62,513 nt of DNA from assembly GCA_943329925.2 (NCBI GenBank), contig CALQFT020000003.1, forward strand, positions 1-62,513. Reading direction: 5' to 3'. Under the pieces are notes generated by a model. It was not told the DNA's origin. It saw only the letters and a program-made list of their open reading frames with translations, and did not search any database. Position numbers and translations under genes: made by a program. How positions within the stretch are numbered: position 1 is the stretch's first letter; each line of letters opens with the position of its first letter. The DNA is from Opitutus sp. GAS368. GTDB taxonomy: Bacteria; Verrucomicrobiota; Verrucomicrobiia; Chthoniobacterales; Chthoniobacteraceae. Shown in pieces: positions 1 to 7,308 of the stretch.

Positions 1-201
1 CCAAACGCCACCCAGCAGCGTGCCAACCACCATGAACAGTAGAAAAACAGCCTGCGTAATTCCTAAAAATTGTTTTTGCTGGCCGACAAGCTCGAAGATG
101 CGCAGCAGGATGGCCACTTCCGAAATATAGGTGCCAAGTTCGGATAAAAATCCCGCAAAGAAGAGCAGGCGGTATGCTTTGATACCCCAGAGTTGACGCA
201 T
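1..201 (-). CDS. MFS-type transporter, N-terminal fragment
   Basis: Only the first 67 codons lie inside the window; the gene runs off the left edge. The ATG (complement of 199-201) opens a protein beginning MRQLWGIKAYRLLFFAGF, with two strongly hydrophobic stretches at about residues 10-30 and 48-67 separated by a polar loop. This is the usual first helix pair of a major facilitator permease, and the wording is close to the EntS-like/macrolide-efflux group. It is a cytoplasmic-membrane transporter of unknown substrate. It is divergent from the desaturase gene at 259. Family assignment rests on a short stretch, so other multi-helix permeases remain possible. Confidence 0.55.
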   Translation of the reverse strand, partial: MRQLWGIKAYRLLFFAGFLSELGTYISEVAILLRIFELVGQQKQFLGITQAVFLLFMVVGTLLGGVW

Positions 202-222
202 GAAATTTTTCGGGAATGAAGT

Positions 223-251
223 TTGTTTTTCTTGGGCGCTCGCACTATAAG
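223..251 (+). promoter_or_regulatory. possible sigma-70-like promoter of the desaturase gene
   Basis: TTGTTT at 223-228 and TATAAG at 246-251 are separated by 17 bp. The ATG of the desaturase lies only 7 bp after the -10 box, so the transcript would be leaderless or nearly so. If the alternative TTG start at 223 is used instead, this reading is wrong. Pattern match only. Confidence 0.25.
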
Positions 252-258
252 CGACCAT

Positions 259-1164
259 ATGTTAAGAACGAGGAAAGATATTCCCCTCATACTTTTGGCG
301 CTTCTAAATGTGCTTTTGATTGTGGGAAGCGCTGCTGTGACGAATTGGGCGTCGGCCAACGTCCCATTGATTGTGTTGATCCCTGCGGCAACGGTTTGTG
401 GGATAGCGATATTATTTTTATATCTTACTAATTATCAATGTATTTCGCATTACCATATCCATACGCCCTATTTTATAAGTCGGGCTGCGAATGATGCGTT
501 TAGCCTGATGAACTCGCTGTCGTTGGGCGTGCCCCAAACGATGTATCACATCCATCATTTGTTCCATCACAAGGGCAACAACGACCGGCGCGATCCCCAG
601 ACAAACTCCACCATCGATTTCGCTTCCAGCTACCGCTTTTCCAAGGATCCCAATATGGAAGAGGACTTCTGGTCCTTTACCCTAAAGAGCGTGTTTCGTT
701 CGGAAATTACTCCTTTATACAAAGAGGGCGTCCGGCAAAGGCGACAGGTGCAAATTCACCTGGAGTTTGTGGTTCTATTTGCAATGTGGGCCTTGCTGAT
801 TGCGCTTTCTTGGAAAAACTTCGTGTTTTTTTATATGCCGCTTTGGTTCATTGGACAGGTTTTGAACTACGCGGAGAATTATTTGGAGCATCACGGTGCG
901 ACGCATACCAACCGGTTGGATGATTCGGTGAGTTGCTACAACCCTTTTTACAACTGGATCTGGTTCAACAACGGGTTTCATCAAGAGCACCATTACAAGG
1001 CACGCGTCCATTGGTCGCAATTGCCAGAAGTGCGCCCCTCGATGCTCGAGGAAGACAAACGCCGGGTTGTGGAACACTGTCACCTCTGGAACTTACCTTG
1101 GTTACACAGAAAAGGCCCAGCCAATGGGGACGTTGCTAAGGAAACGCCAGCTCACTCCCGCTGA
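259..1164 (+). CDS. membrane fatty acid desaturase family protein
   Basis: A 301-aa protein of the membrane di-iron desaturase/hydroxylase superfamily. Three histidine clusters are visible: HYHIH (residues 64-68), HIHHLFHH (97-104) and HQEHH near residue 242. Together they match the HxxxH / HxxHH / HxxHH iron-ligand pattern. Hydrophobic segments at about 8-28, 37-58 and 175-210 fit the expected membrane topology. The likely role is oxygen-dependent modification of a lipid or other hydrophobic substrate at the inner membrane; the substrate cannot be told. An in-frame TTG at 223 would add 12 residues and has a GGGAA stretch upstream, so the start is uncertain. The gene converges with trpD with about 30 bp between them. 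It is distinct from the acyl-CoA desaturase at 47180. Confidence 0.8.
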   Translation: MLRTRKDIPLILLALLNVLLIVGSAAVTNWASANVPLIVLIPAATVCGIAILFLYLTNYQCISHYHIHTPYFISRAANDAFSLMNSLSLGVPQTMYHIHHLFHHKGNNDRRDPQTNSTIDFASSYRFSKDPNMEEDFWSFTLKSVFRSEITPLYKEGVRQRRQVQIHLEFVVLFAMWALLIALSWKNFVFFYMPLWFIGQVLNYAENYLEHHGATHTNRLDDSVSCYNPFYNWIWFNNGFHQEHHYKARVHWSQLPEVRPSMLEEDKRRVVEHCHLWNLPWLHRKGPANGDVAKETPAHSR

Positions 1165-1195
1165 GATAGGTCGGCGTGAAGTCTTGAGGCGCGCT

Positions 1196-2221
1196 TTAGG
1201 CGCCCAACGCCCTGAGTGCATCGAGCTTTGCCTGCGCCGCACCGCTCGCGATGGACTCTCTGGCTCGGAGAATCCCAGTCGAGAGGTCGCCCGCCAATCC
1301 CGCCACGACAAACCCCGCCGCACTGTTGAGGACAACGGCTTCCGATGCCGGCCCTTTCAACGCGCCTGATAAAATCCCCTCAAGGATGGCCGCGTTCTGA
1401 GCTCGATCTCCGCCCCTAAGCGCACTCACTGGGGCGGACTCGAATCCCAGTTCGATAGGATCCACCGAAAATGTCCTAAGTGCATTGTGCTCCACTGCGA
1501 TAACTTGGGCCACGCCCGCGAGAGTGAGTTCGTCTGCCCCGGAGCCGTGTACGGCCCAAGCCCTTTGGCGGCCCAAGCGGCAGAGCGCCTCTGCGTACTT
1601 TGGAAGCAAGTCGGAGGAATACACGCCCACTAACTGGTGCGCTGGCCGTGCAGGATTGAGCAACGGCCCCAGCAAATTAAAAATAGTCGATACCCCGCGC
1701 TGTGCCAGTGTGCGGCGTACAGGGCCTATCGTTGCGAAGGCCGGGTGGTACAGTGGCGCGAACACAAAACCCAGCCCGTGGCGGTATACACATTCACGCA
1801 GCGCGTTAGGCGGAAGGTCGATGCGCACACCAAGCGCCTCCAGCACGTCGGCCCCTCCGCATTGGGAGGTCACGGCCCGGTTGCCGTGCTTGACGACCAC
1901 CGCTCCGCCGCCGGCTAGCACAAACATGCAGGTGGTCGACACGTTGAACAGTTCCAGTCGGTCGCCGCCGGTGCCGCACACATCGAGCATCGGTCCTGAG
2001 AGTCGCGCCGAATCGATTTCCGGGTCGCGCGCCATCTGCAGGAGCGCCTCCACAAACGACGCAATTTCGGCAGCCGTCTCGCCTCTGGAGCGCAGGGCTT
2101 CGAGAAAAGCGCACTTAGGCTCGGGGGTCGCGGCGGGATCAGCCAGCCAGGTTACGGCGCTAAAAATCTCCTCTGACGAGAGTTCTCCTTGGGAAGCGAC
2201 GGCGTGGAGGAGGTGTTGCAT
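1196..2221 (-). CDS. trpD: anthranilate phosphoribosyltransferase
   Basis: TrpD transfers the phosphoribosyl group of PRPP to anthranilate, the second step of tryptophan synthesis in the cytoplasm. The protein (341 aa, normal length) shows the PRPP-binding GTGGD at residues 83-87, the following NVST segment, and the KHGNRAVTS stretch with the downstream GGADVLEALG helix, all hallmarks of the family. The open frame extends 37 codons further upstream, but that part is proline/arginine-rich and unlike the family, so the ATG at 2221 (MQHLLHAVAS) is preferred. No other trp genes are adjacent, so the pathway is dispersed in this genome. It is transcribed divergently from nrdR. Confidence 0.93.
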   Translation of the reverse strand: MQHLLHAVASQGELSSEEIFSAVTWLADPAATPEPKCAFLEALRSRGETAAEIASFVEALLQMARDPEIDSARLSGPMLDVCGTGGDRLELFNVSTTCMFVLAGGGAVVVKHGNRAVTSQCGGADVLEALGVRIDLPPNALRECVYRHGLGFVFAPLYHPAFATIGPVRRTLAQRGVSTIFNLLGPLLNPARPAHQLVGVYSSDLLPKYAEALCRLGRQRAWAVHGSGADELTLAGVAQVIAVEHNALRTFSVDPIELGFESAPVSALRGGDRAQNAAILEGILSGALKGPASEAVVLNSAAGFVVAGLAGDLSTGILRARESIASGAAQAKLDALRALGA

Positions 2222-2379
2222 GGGTTTTTGTACCAAGTGACGGGTCCTACTGGCAATGGTACTGGGGGGAAGGCGAGGGCGGGGCGAGGGCTTTGGAAGT
2301 AGGAAAGGCGGGACGATTCCGCTTGCAGGCACAACGGCTTGTGCAAGAATGAGGGAATGGTTCCCAAGGACACAAGATA

Positions 2380-2871
2380 ATGTATTGCTCCAAGTGCGGC
2401 GTGCTCGAAGATAAAGTGATCGATTCCCGTCCAGCGAAGGACGGGAGAAGCATCCGTCGTCGGCGCGAATGCATCGGGTGCGCTTTTCGTTACACCACTT
2501 ATGAGCAGATTGAGGTCGTGGAGCTGCGGGTGCTCAAACGCGACGGACGCTCCGAACCGTTGGACCGTCAGAAAATAGTGGGCGGGATGGTGAAAGCTTG
2601 CGAAAAGCGGCCGGTAAGTTTGGAGCGAATCGAAGACGCCGCGCGTGAGATTATTAGCGCAATGGAGGCGGGTCTCGAAAGGGAGTTTCCGAGTAGGCGG
2701 ATCGGAGCCAAAGTGATGGAGGCGCTTCATGACTTGGATGAAATCGCTTATGTCCGGTACGCCTCAGTCTACCGCCAATTCGAGGACATCGGAGAATTCA
2801 TCGACGAAATTCATTTGCTTGGGACCCGATCCAGACCCAGCACACTGCAACCCGAACTCTTCGCCCCATGA
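2380..2871 (+). CDS. nrdR: transcriptional repressor NrdR
   Basis: NrdR represses ribonucleotide reductase genes in response to ATP/dATP. The 163-aa protein has the expected N-terminal zinc ribbon: MYCSKCG pairs with ECIGC at about residues 31-35, inside the characteristic RRRRECIGCAFRYTTYE run. An ATP-cone follows (about 48-138, starting with LRVLKRDGRSEPLDRQK). Length and architecture are standard, with a slightly longer C-terminal tail. The stop codon overlaps the start of the next gene (ATGA), so the two are probably translationally coupled. Confidence 0.96.
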   Translation: MYCSKCGVLEDKVIDSRPAKDGRSIRRRRECIGCAFRYTTYEQIEVVELRVLKRDGRSEPLDRQKIVGGMVKACEKRPVSLERIEDAAREIISAMEAGLEREFPSRRIGAKVMEALHDLDEIAYVRYASVYRQFEDIGEFIDEIHLLGTRSRPSTLQPELFAP

Positions 2872-3428
2872 TTTGTCTTTGCGATGCGCCACCACTGATT
2901 CAGCTGGGACAAGGGGGTTCCGTCGCCCTGGAACTCGGTTGGCTGGCGCAGTGTCTTGAGCAGGCCGCCTTAGCCGCCGGTTATGAGGATTGGCCCGCCG
3001 CCGATGTGGCCCGAAGCGTCACGGATTTTTTGCACGCCCATGGCACGCCCCAGCCCTACACCCTAGAACACTTCAAATTGGCGGTGAACCGTGTCTTGCG
3101 AGGGATCGGTTACGACGAAGTTGCTCCTCATTTTTTGCGGGGCGGTTTGGAGCTGCATTCTTCGCTGTTGGATTTGGTGCGGGAAGTCCCGCCTGGCTTT
3201 CTCATGGGCTTCTTCAAGGCCTGCGAAGTGGGGTGCCAACGTTTGCTCTCCAGCGGTCTGGCCACGCGCATCGTGTTCGAGGACTTGCACTTCGCGGTCA
3301 AAATGGTGCTTGGGCGTTCGCACTGGAGCAGCCACTGCCAGTCTGTGGCCGACGAGTTGGTGGATTTTTTGCGCGCTAGCGTGCTCAAGGCGACCGGGCC
3401 GACAAAAGTCACCTTCATGATTCGCTAA
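2868..3428 (+). CDS. unknown protein coupled to nrdR, possible ATP-cone-like fold
   Basis: A 186-aa soluble protein whose start overlaps the nrdR stop by 4 bp. I do not recognise a named family. The stretch at about residues 45-90 (YTLEHFKLAVNRVL, then IGYDEVAPHF) reads like the second half of an ATP-cone, where the consensus is roughly 'YT.eeI..lVe..L...gy.eVa'. A second region (FEDLHFAVKMVLGR, about 138-151) repeats the same pattern. Because the partner NrdR itself carries an ATP-cone, a nucleotide-sensing role is conceivable, but this is inference. No signal peptide or membrane helix is seen. The following HIT gene starts 1 bp after its stop. Confidence 0.7.
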   Translation: MICLCDAPPLIQLGQGGSVALELGWLAQCLEQAALAAGYEDWPAADVARSVTDFLHAHGTPQPYTLEHFKLAVNRVLRGIGYDEVAPHFLRGGLELHSSLLDLVREVPPGFLMGFFKACEVGCQRLLSSGLATRIVFEDLHFAVKMVLGRSHWSSHCQSVADELVDFLRASVLKATGPTKVTFMIR

Positions 3429-3429
3429 A

Positions 3430-3768
3430 ATGACCTTGTTTGAAAAAATCATAGCCCGGCAGATTCCCGCAAAGATCGTTGCGGAGACTTCCGAGTGGCT
3501 GGCCTTCCACGACATACAACCACAGGCTCCGGTGCATGTGCTGGTCGTGCCCAAAAAACTCATCCCGCGCGTGGGGGAGGCCCAGCCCGAAGACGCCGCA
3601 TTGCTTGGCTCGCTTCTCCTTGGTGCCAAGGAGGTCGCACGCCTCACCGGAGTGCTCGATACTGGGTTCCGCATCGTCATCAACCACGGGGCGGATGGCG
3701 GCGAGTCGGTGCCCCACCTCCACGTCCACGTTTTGGGAGGACGTCCCCTCGGCTGGCCCCCGGGATAA
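3430..3768 (+). CDS. HIT family nucleotide-binding protein (HINT-like)
   Basis: A 112-aa protein with the histidine triad HLHVH at residues 96-100 followed by VLGGRPLGWPPG, the typical C-terminus of Hint-type purine nucleoside phosphoramidases. The N-terminal half (LFEKIIARQIPAKIV) and NHGADGGESVPH also match this family. It hydrolyses AMP-linked phosphoramidates; the physiological substrate in bacteria is uncertain. It is the third gene of the plus-strand run nrdR-unknown-HIT with essentially no spacing. Its last 89 bases overlap the 3' end of the convergent yraN-like frame. Confidence 0.92.
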   Translation: MTLFEKIIARQIPAKIVAETSEWLAFHDIQPQAPVHVLVVPKKLIPRVGEAQPEDAALLGSLLLGAKEVARLTGVLDTGFRIVINHGADGGESVPHLHVHVLGGRPLGWPPG

Positions 3769-4258
3769 GCGGCGCGCTACCGGGATGGCGGGTTTCCTCG
3801 GCGGTGAAGGCGTTTTGGATATGGCGCACTTCCTGATGTCCTTCGTGGAGAATAACTTCAACGATGTCGAAGCGGGCCGTCACGCCTTCCTGCTCCAGTT
3901 GTTCCAACCACTCCTGTGCGGCGCGCACAAGGCGCCGCTGTTTTTCCCAATCCACCGCCTCTTCAGGAGAACCATAAACTTCGCTGGAACGCGTTTTGAC
4001 CTCCACGAAAACCAGCTCCATGCGCCGACGCACCCGGCAGACCAAGTCGACCTCTCCTCCATGGGTGGGCTTGTAGTTGCGGTACAGTACTTTGTATCCG
4101 GCCTTTTGAAGAAAACGAGCCGCCATCCGCTCGCCCTCCCTGCCTAGTCGCCCACTTTCGGCAGGCTCCGCAAGCGTCGTCTTGTTATTCCAGCGCGAGA
4201 ACCAATTGCGACACTGGCCCAAAACTGCGCCGATGTACGGGAGAAGGGCCATGCTCAC
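3680..4258 (-). CDS. YraN family (UPF0102) nuclease-fold protein
   Basis: UPF0102 proteins have a restriction-endonuclease-like fold. The core is clear: GRLGREGERMAARFLQ (about 36-51), then GGEVDLVCR and VFVEVKTR (about 67-91), which supply the PD-(D/E)xK acidic and lysine residues, and EEAVDWEKQRRLVRAAQEWL. The usual family length is near 120 aa. This frame is 192 aa because of an N-terminal extension and a C-terminal tail rich in glycine, proline and arginine. The extension overlaps the end of rnhB by 74 bp, so the true start may lie further in. The tail lies antisense to the end of the HIT gene. Function in the cell is not established. Confidence 0.8.
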   Translation of the reverse strand: MSMALLPYIGAVLGQCRNWFSRWNNKTTLAEPAESGRLGREGERMAARFLQKAGYKVLYRNYKPTHGGEVDLVCRVRRRMELVFVEVKTRSSEVYGSPEEAVDWEKQRRLVRAAQEWLEQLEQEGVTARFDIVEVILHEGHQEVRHIQNAFTAEETRHPGSAPLIPGASRGDVLPKRGRGGGAPTRRHPPRG

Positions 4259-4811
4259 TCAATCGCGCCATGTGCAACTGCGTGCCGTACCCTTTGTGCT
4301 GGGCGAAAGCGTATTGTGGGTAAAGGGCGTCGAGGGCTAGCATTAGCCGGTCGCGAGTGACTTTTGCCACGACGCTGGCGGCCGCGATGCTCAGGCTGAG
4401 GGCGTCCCCGCCAACGAGGGCGGTTTGGGCGAAGGGAAAGGGCCGCACCGGTAGCCCATCGATGAGCACATGATCCGGAGGTTGAGCTAGTTGTAACACT
4501 GCGCGCCGCATGGCCTCGTGGGTGGCCCGCAGGATGTTTAGTCGGTCTACCTCCATAGAGTCCACGGCGACAACCGAGTGGGCGATGGCCGGATTTGCGA
4601 TCAGTTCCTCGTAAATGCGCTCCCGCAGTTTGGGCGACAACTTCTTGGAGTCGGTAAGCTGGCTATGGACAAAGTTCTCCGGCAGAACCACTGCCGCTGC
4701 GACCACAGGGCCGGCAAGAGGCCCGCGTCCCGCCTCGTCCACCCCTGCAATGCGCAAAAAACCAGAGGCGCGGAGCTGAACCTCATAGTTGAGGGAGCAC
4801 CGCGCCTCCAT
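4185..4811 (-). CDS. rnhB: ribonuclease HII
   Basis: RNase HII removes ribonucleotides and RNA primers from RNA-DNA hybrids. The 208-aa protein carries the signature GVDEAGRGPLAGP (catalytic Asp25 and Glu26), LIDGLPV, SIAAASVVAKVTRD and the C-terminal HKGYGT plus GPSPVHRRSF motifs, all characteristic of the type 2 enzyme. It lies directly downstream of rplS on the same strand with 57 bp between them, an arrangement seen in many bacteria. It overlaps the proposed 5' end of yraN. Confidence 0.96.
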   Translation of the reverse strand: MEARCSLNYEVQLRASGFLRIAGVDEAGRGPLAGPVVAAAVVLPENFVHSQLTDSKKLSPKLRERIYEELIANPAIAHSVVAVDSMEVDRLNILRATHEAMRRAVLQLAQPPDHVLIDGLPVRPFPFAQTALVGGDALSLSIAAASVVAKVTRDRLMLALDALYPQYAFAQHKGYGTQLHMARLSEHGPSPVHRRSFGPVSQLVLALE

Positions 4812-4868
4812 AAAGTTTGTTTTGTGGGCAAAACACAGCGTTTGATCGCCGTGGATGCCGGGTTGTCT

Positions 4869-5219
4869 CTAGCGCGCTTTTTCGCGAACGGCCATGGCCT
4901 GTTTGCCCTTGCGCAGACGCAGGTAGTTGAGCTTGGCACGGCGGGCAACGCCCACGGTCTCGACTTCAACTTTCGCCACGCGAGGGGAATGCAGCGGAAA
5001 CACGCGTTCCACTCCTTCGCCGTACGAAATGCGGCGTACCGTGAAAGACTCGTTCATGAGGGTGCCCTTGCGACCGATCACGATCCCCGAGTAAATCTGA
5101 ATACGTTCCTTGTCACCTTCGACCACACGGGTGTGGACTCGAACGGCGTCGCCCACTTTAAAGGGGGCGACTTCTGACTTCATCTGCTCCTGATTGATCT
5201 TCGCGATAATGGCTGACAT
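4869..5219 (-). CDS. rplS: 50S ribosomal protein L19
   Basis: L19 sits at the 30S-50S interface. The 116-aa protein shows FKVGDAVRVHTRVVEGDKER, IQIYSGIVIGRKG and RRISYGEGVERVFPLHSP, which are diagnostic. The open frame begins further upstream, but the ATG at 5219 is preceded by AGAGGA and gives the normal length. The order rplS-rnhB-yraN is a common neighbourhood. It is divergent from tadA. Confidence 0.97.
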   Translation of the reverse strand: MSAIIAKINQEQMKSEVAPFKVGDAVRVHTRVVEGDKERIQIYSGIVIGRKGTLMNESFTVRRISYGEGVERVFPLHSPRVAKVEVETVGVARRAKLNYLRLRKGKQAMAVREKAR

Positions 5220-5258
5220 AAGAATTCCTCTGATGAGGTTTTTTGAAAAGGGGTCGGA

Positions 5259-5287
5259 ATACAACTCGCTCCGGCAAGCTAAAGCAA
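5259..5287 (-). promoter_or_regulatory. possible promoter of rplS
   Basis: On the minus strand TTGCTT (complement of 5282-5287) and TTGTAT (complement of 5259-5264) are spaced by 17 bp and lie about 40 bp before the rplS start. This fits a sigma-70-type promoter by pattern only. Confidence 0.25.
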
Positions 5288-5320
5288 ACAAATTCCCATC
5301 TAAATTCATTTAAGACCGCT

Positions 5321-5818
5321 ATGGAACCTTTGATAGACTTGCACAGTGACGAATATTTTATGGGAGAAGCGCTCAGGGCCGCCCGCCGGGCTTTTCAGCA
5401 GGCTGAAGTTCCTGTGGGAGCAGTGATTGTACGCGACGGGCGAATCATTGCCCGGGCCTCAAATCAAGTCGAACAATTAGTCGATGCCACCGCGCATGCC
5501 GAGATGCTTGCCATCACTCAGGCCGAGTCTGTTGTGGAAGATTGGCGTCTGACGGACTGCGACTTGTATGTCACTAAGGAGCCCTGTGCGATGTGTGCGG
5601 GGGCCATTGTTCATACCCGATTGCGGCGTGTGATTTTCGGCTGTCCCTCGCCCAAGGACGGCGCGGCAGGCAGCCTGCTCAACCTGTTGCAGCACCCTAA
5701 ATTAAACCACCGCTGCGAGATCACTAGCGGGGTTCGCTTTGCGGAATGCGCCAGTCTGTTGCAGGAGTTTTTCCGAGACCGTCGCGGCGAGAAGGGCTTG
5801 GAACTCGACGGAGGTTAA
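5321..5818 (+). CDS. tadA: tRNA-specific adenosine deaminase
   Basis: TadA converts A34 to inosine in tRNA-Arg(ACG). The zinc and catalytic residues are present: HAE at residues 59-61 (His ligand and catalytic Glu) and PCAMC at 88-92 (two Cys ligands), followed by IVHTRLRRVIFGCPSPKDGAAGS, whose parts are typical of TadA rather than of cytidine or guanine deaminases. The 165-aa length fits. The ATG at 5321 (MEPLIDLHSD) is chosen because the upstream in-frame part is low in coding character. It converges with rimO. Confidence 0.93.
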   Translation: MEPLIDLHSDEYFMGEALRAARRAFQQAEVPVGAVIVRDGRIIARASNQVEQLVDATAHAEMLAITQAESVVEDWRLTDCDLYVTKEPCAMCAGAIVHTRLRRVIFGCPSPKDGAAGSLLNLLQHPKLNHRCEITSGVRFAECASLLQEFFRDRRGEKGLELDGG

Positions 5819-5863
5819 CCCGAGTTCCGCAGCGCCCCGAAACCTCGCGGCAAACGGAGGGCG

Positions 5864-7297
5864 TTACTCCACGCGTTCGCCGACGAGGTCGTACAGTTGC
5901 CCCTCGGTGATGCGCACGTTGATGAACTCGCCTAGCGGAGCGTCTTCGCTCAAGAGAATGCGGCCGTCGATATCCGGGGCGTCGGAATGGCCGCGAGCCA
6001 CGGTGGGTTGATCCACCAAGGCTCGGATCACGCGTCCAACCTGCTGTTGGGATTGCTCTTCTGCGATGCGCTGTTGAAGTTTCATGGCCTTCTTGAAGCG
6101 CGCCTGCTTTGTGCGGGCTGGTAGATGTCCTTCCATCTTCGCCGCCCTTGAGCCTTCCTCCTGCGAGTAGGTGAATACGCCCAATCGCTCGAAGCGCGTG
6201 CGCTTGATGAAATCCAAGAGGTACTCAAATTCCTCTTCGGTCTCGCCTGGAAAGCCGACGATAAAAGTGGTGCGAATGGCGATGCCAGGAATGCCAGCGC
6301 GGATCCGGACGATCAGGTTCTCGATATGTTCACTGGAGGTCTCCCGCTGCATGAGCTTGAGCATCCGCGGATGGATGTGCTGGAGGGGCATGTCGATGTA
6401 GCGGCACACCTTTTCGCACTCGGCGATGGTGGTGATGAGTTCGTCACTCCAGTGGGCCGGATGCGTGTAAAGCAGGCGCACCCAAAAGTCCCCTTCCAGC
6501 GCGTTGAGGGCGCGCAACAGATGCGACAACGTGGTGCCACGGGCCGAGTCCACGGGCTGGCGCGGACCAGCTTTCTCTTCCCATAAATCCATGCCGAAGT
6601 ACGTGGTATCCTGTGAGATGAGATTAATCTCCTTCACTCCCTCCGACACCAGTTGGCGGACTTCGTTGACCACAGAATCCACTGTGCGCGAACGATGGCG
6701 CCCCCGCATCTGCGGAATCACACAAAACGAACAGGGATGATTGCAGCCTTCCGCGATCTTGGTGAAGGCGGTGTGCTTTGGGGTGAGCCGCACGCGGGGC
6801 GTGTCCCAGTCCGGGATGTAGACAGGTTTGCGGCTGACGAGATTCAGGGGCTCCCAAGCTTCGTCGGTGAGCGCCTTGGCTTTTGCCTTGGCTGCGGGGG
6901 CGAGATCCGGATGCAGCGGGCGGCCGAGCACCTGACGTACGATTTTCCCAGCATCCGCGATTTGGTCGAGGCCTAGAAAGGCGTCCACTTCGGAGAGCGA
7001 CTTGGAGAGGTCGGAGGAGAAGCGCTGCGCCATGCAACCCGTGACGATGAGCCGCTGGCCCGCGCGTTTTTTCAGACCTCGCTGTTCGTGGGAATCTAGA
7101 ATGGCTTCGATGGACTCCTCCTTTGCGGAATCAATGAATGCGCAGGTATTTACGATGAGCACATCGGCTTCGTCCGCATTTGCCGTCAATCCAAAGCCTT
7201 CCTTTTGAATGCTCCCGAGCATGATCTCCGCATCCACGAGATTTTTGGCACAGCCAAGGCTGATCATTCCGACTTTGGGTGGGGCAATGGTTTTCAT
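5864..7297 (-). CDS. rimO: ribosomal protein S12 methylthiotransferase
   Basis: RimO is a radical-SAM methylthiotransferase that modifies an aspartate of ribosomal protein S12. In order there is the N-terminal MTTase domain (MISLGCAKNLVDAEIM with its conserved Cys, then NTCAFIDSAKEESIEAI and VTGCMAQRF), the radical SAM cluster CNHPCSFC at about residues 186-193, and a C-terminal TRAM domain (about 405-475). The sequence SLGCAKNLVD separates RimO from MiaB. The 477-aa length is a little above average because of a loop before the SAM domain. The gene begins 11 bp after the RND pump stop, so the two are likely cotranscribed. Confidence 0.95.
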   Translation of the reverse strand: MKTIAPPKVGMISLGCAKNLVDAEIMLGSIQKEGFGLTANADEADVLIVNTCAFIDSAKEESIEAILDSHEQRGLKKRAGQRLIVTGCMAQRFSSDLSKSLSEVDAFLGLDQIADAGKIVRQVLGRPLHPDLAPAAKAKAKALTDEAWEPLNLVSRKPVYIPDWDTPRVRLTPKHTAFTKIAEGCNHPCSFCVIPQMRGRHRSRTVDSVVNEVRQLVSEGVKEINLISQDTTYFGMDLWEEKAGPRQPVDSARGTTLSHLLRALNALEGDFWVRLLYTHPAHWSDELITTIAECEKVCRYIDMPLQHIHPRMLKLMQRETSSEHIENLIVRIRAGIPGIAIRTTFIVGFPGETEEEFEYLLDFIKRTRFERLGVFTYSQEEGSRAAKMEGHLPARTKQARFKKAMKLQQRIAEEQSQQQVGRVIRALVDQPTVARGHSDAPDIDGRILLSEDAPLGEFINVRITEGQLYDLVGERVE

Positions 7298-7308
7298 CGA
7301 AAAAGGTT

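Noticed and set aside
1485-2240. A 251-codon plus-strand frame
   Set aside because: It is the antisense shadow of trpD, whose motifs are unmistakable.
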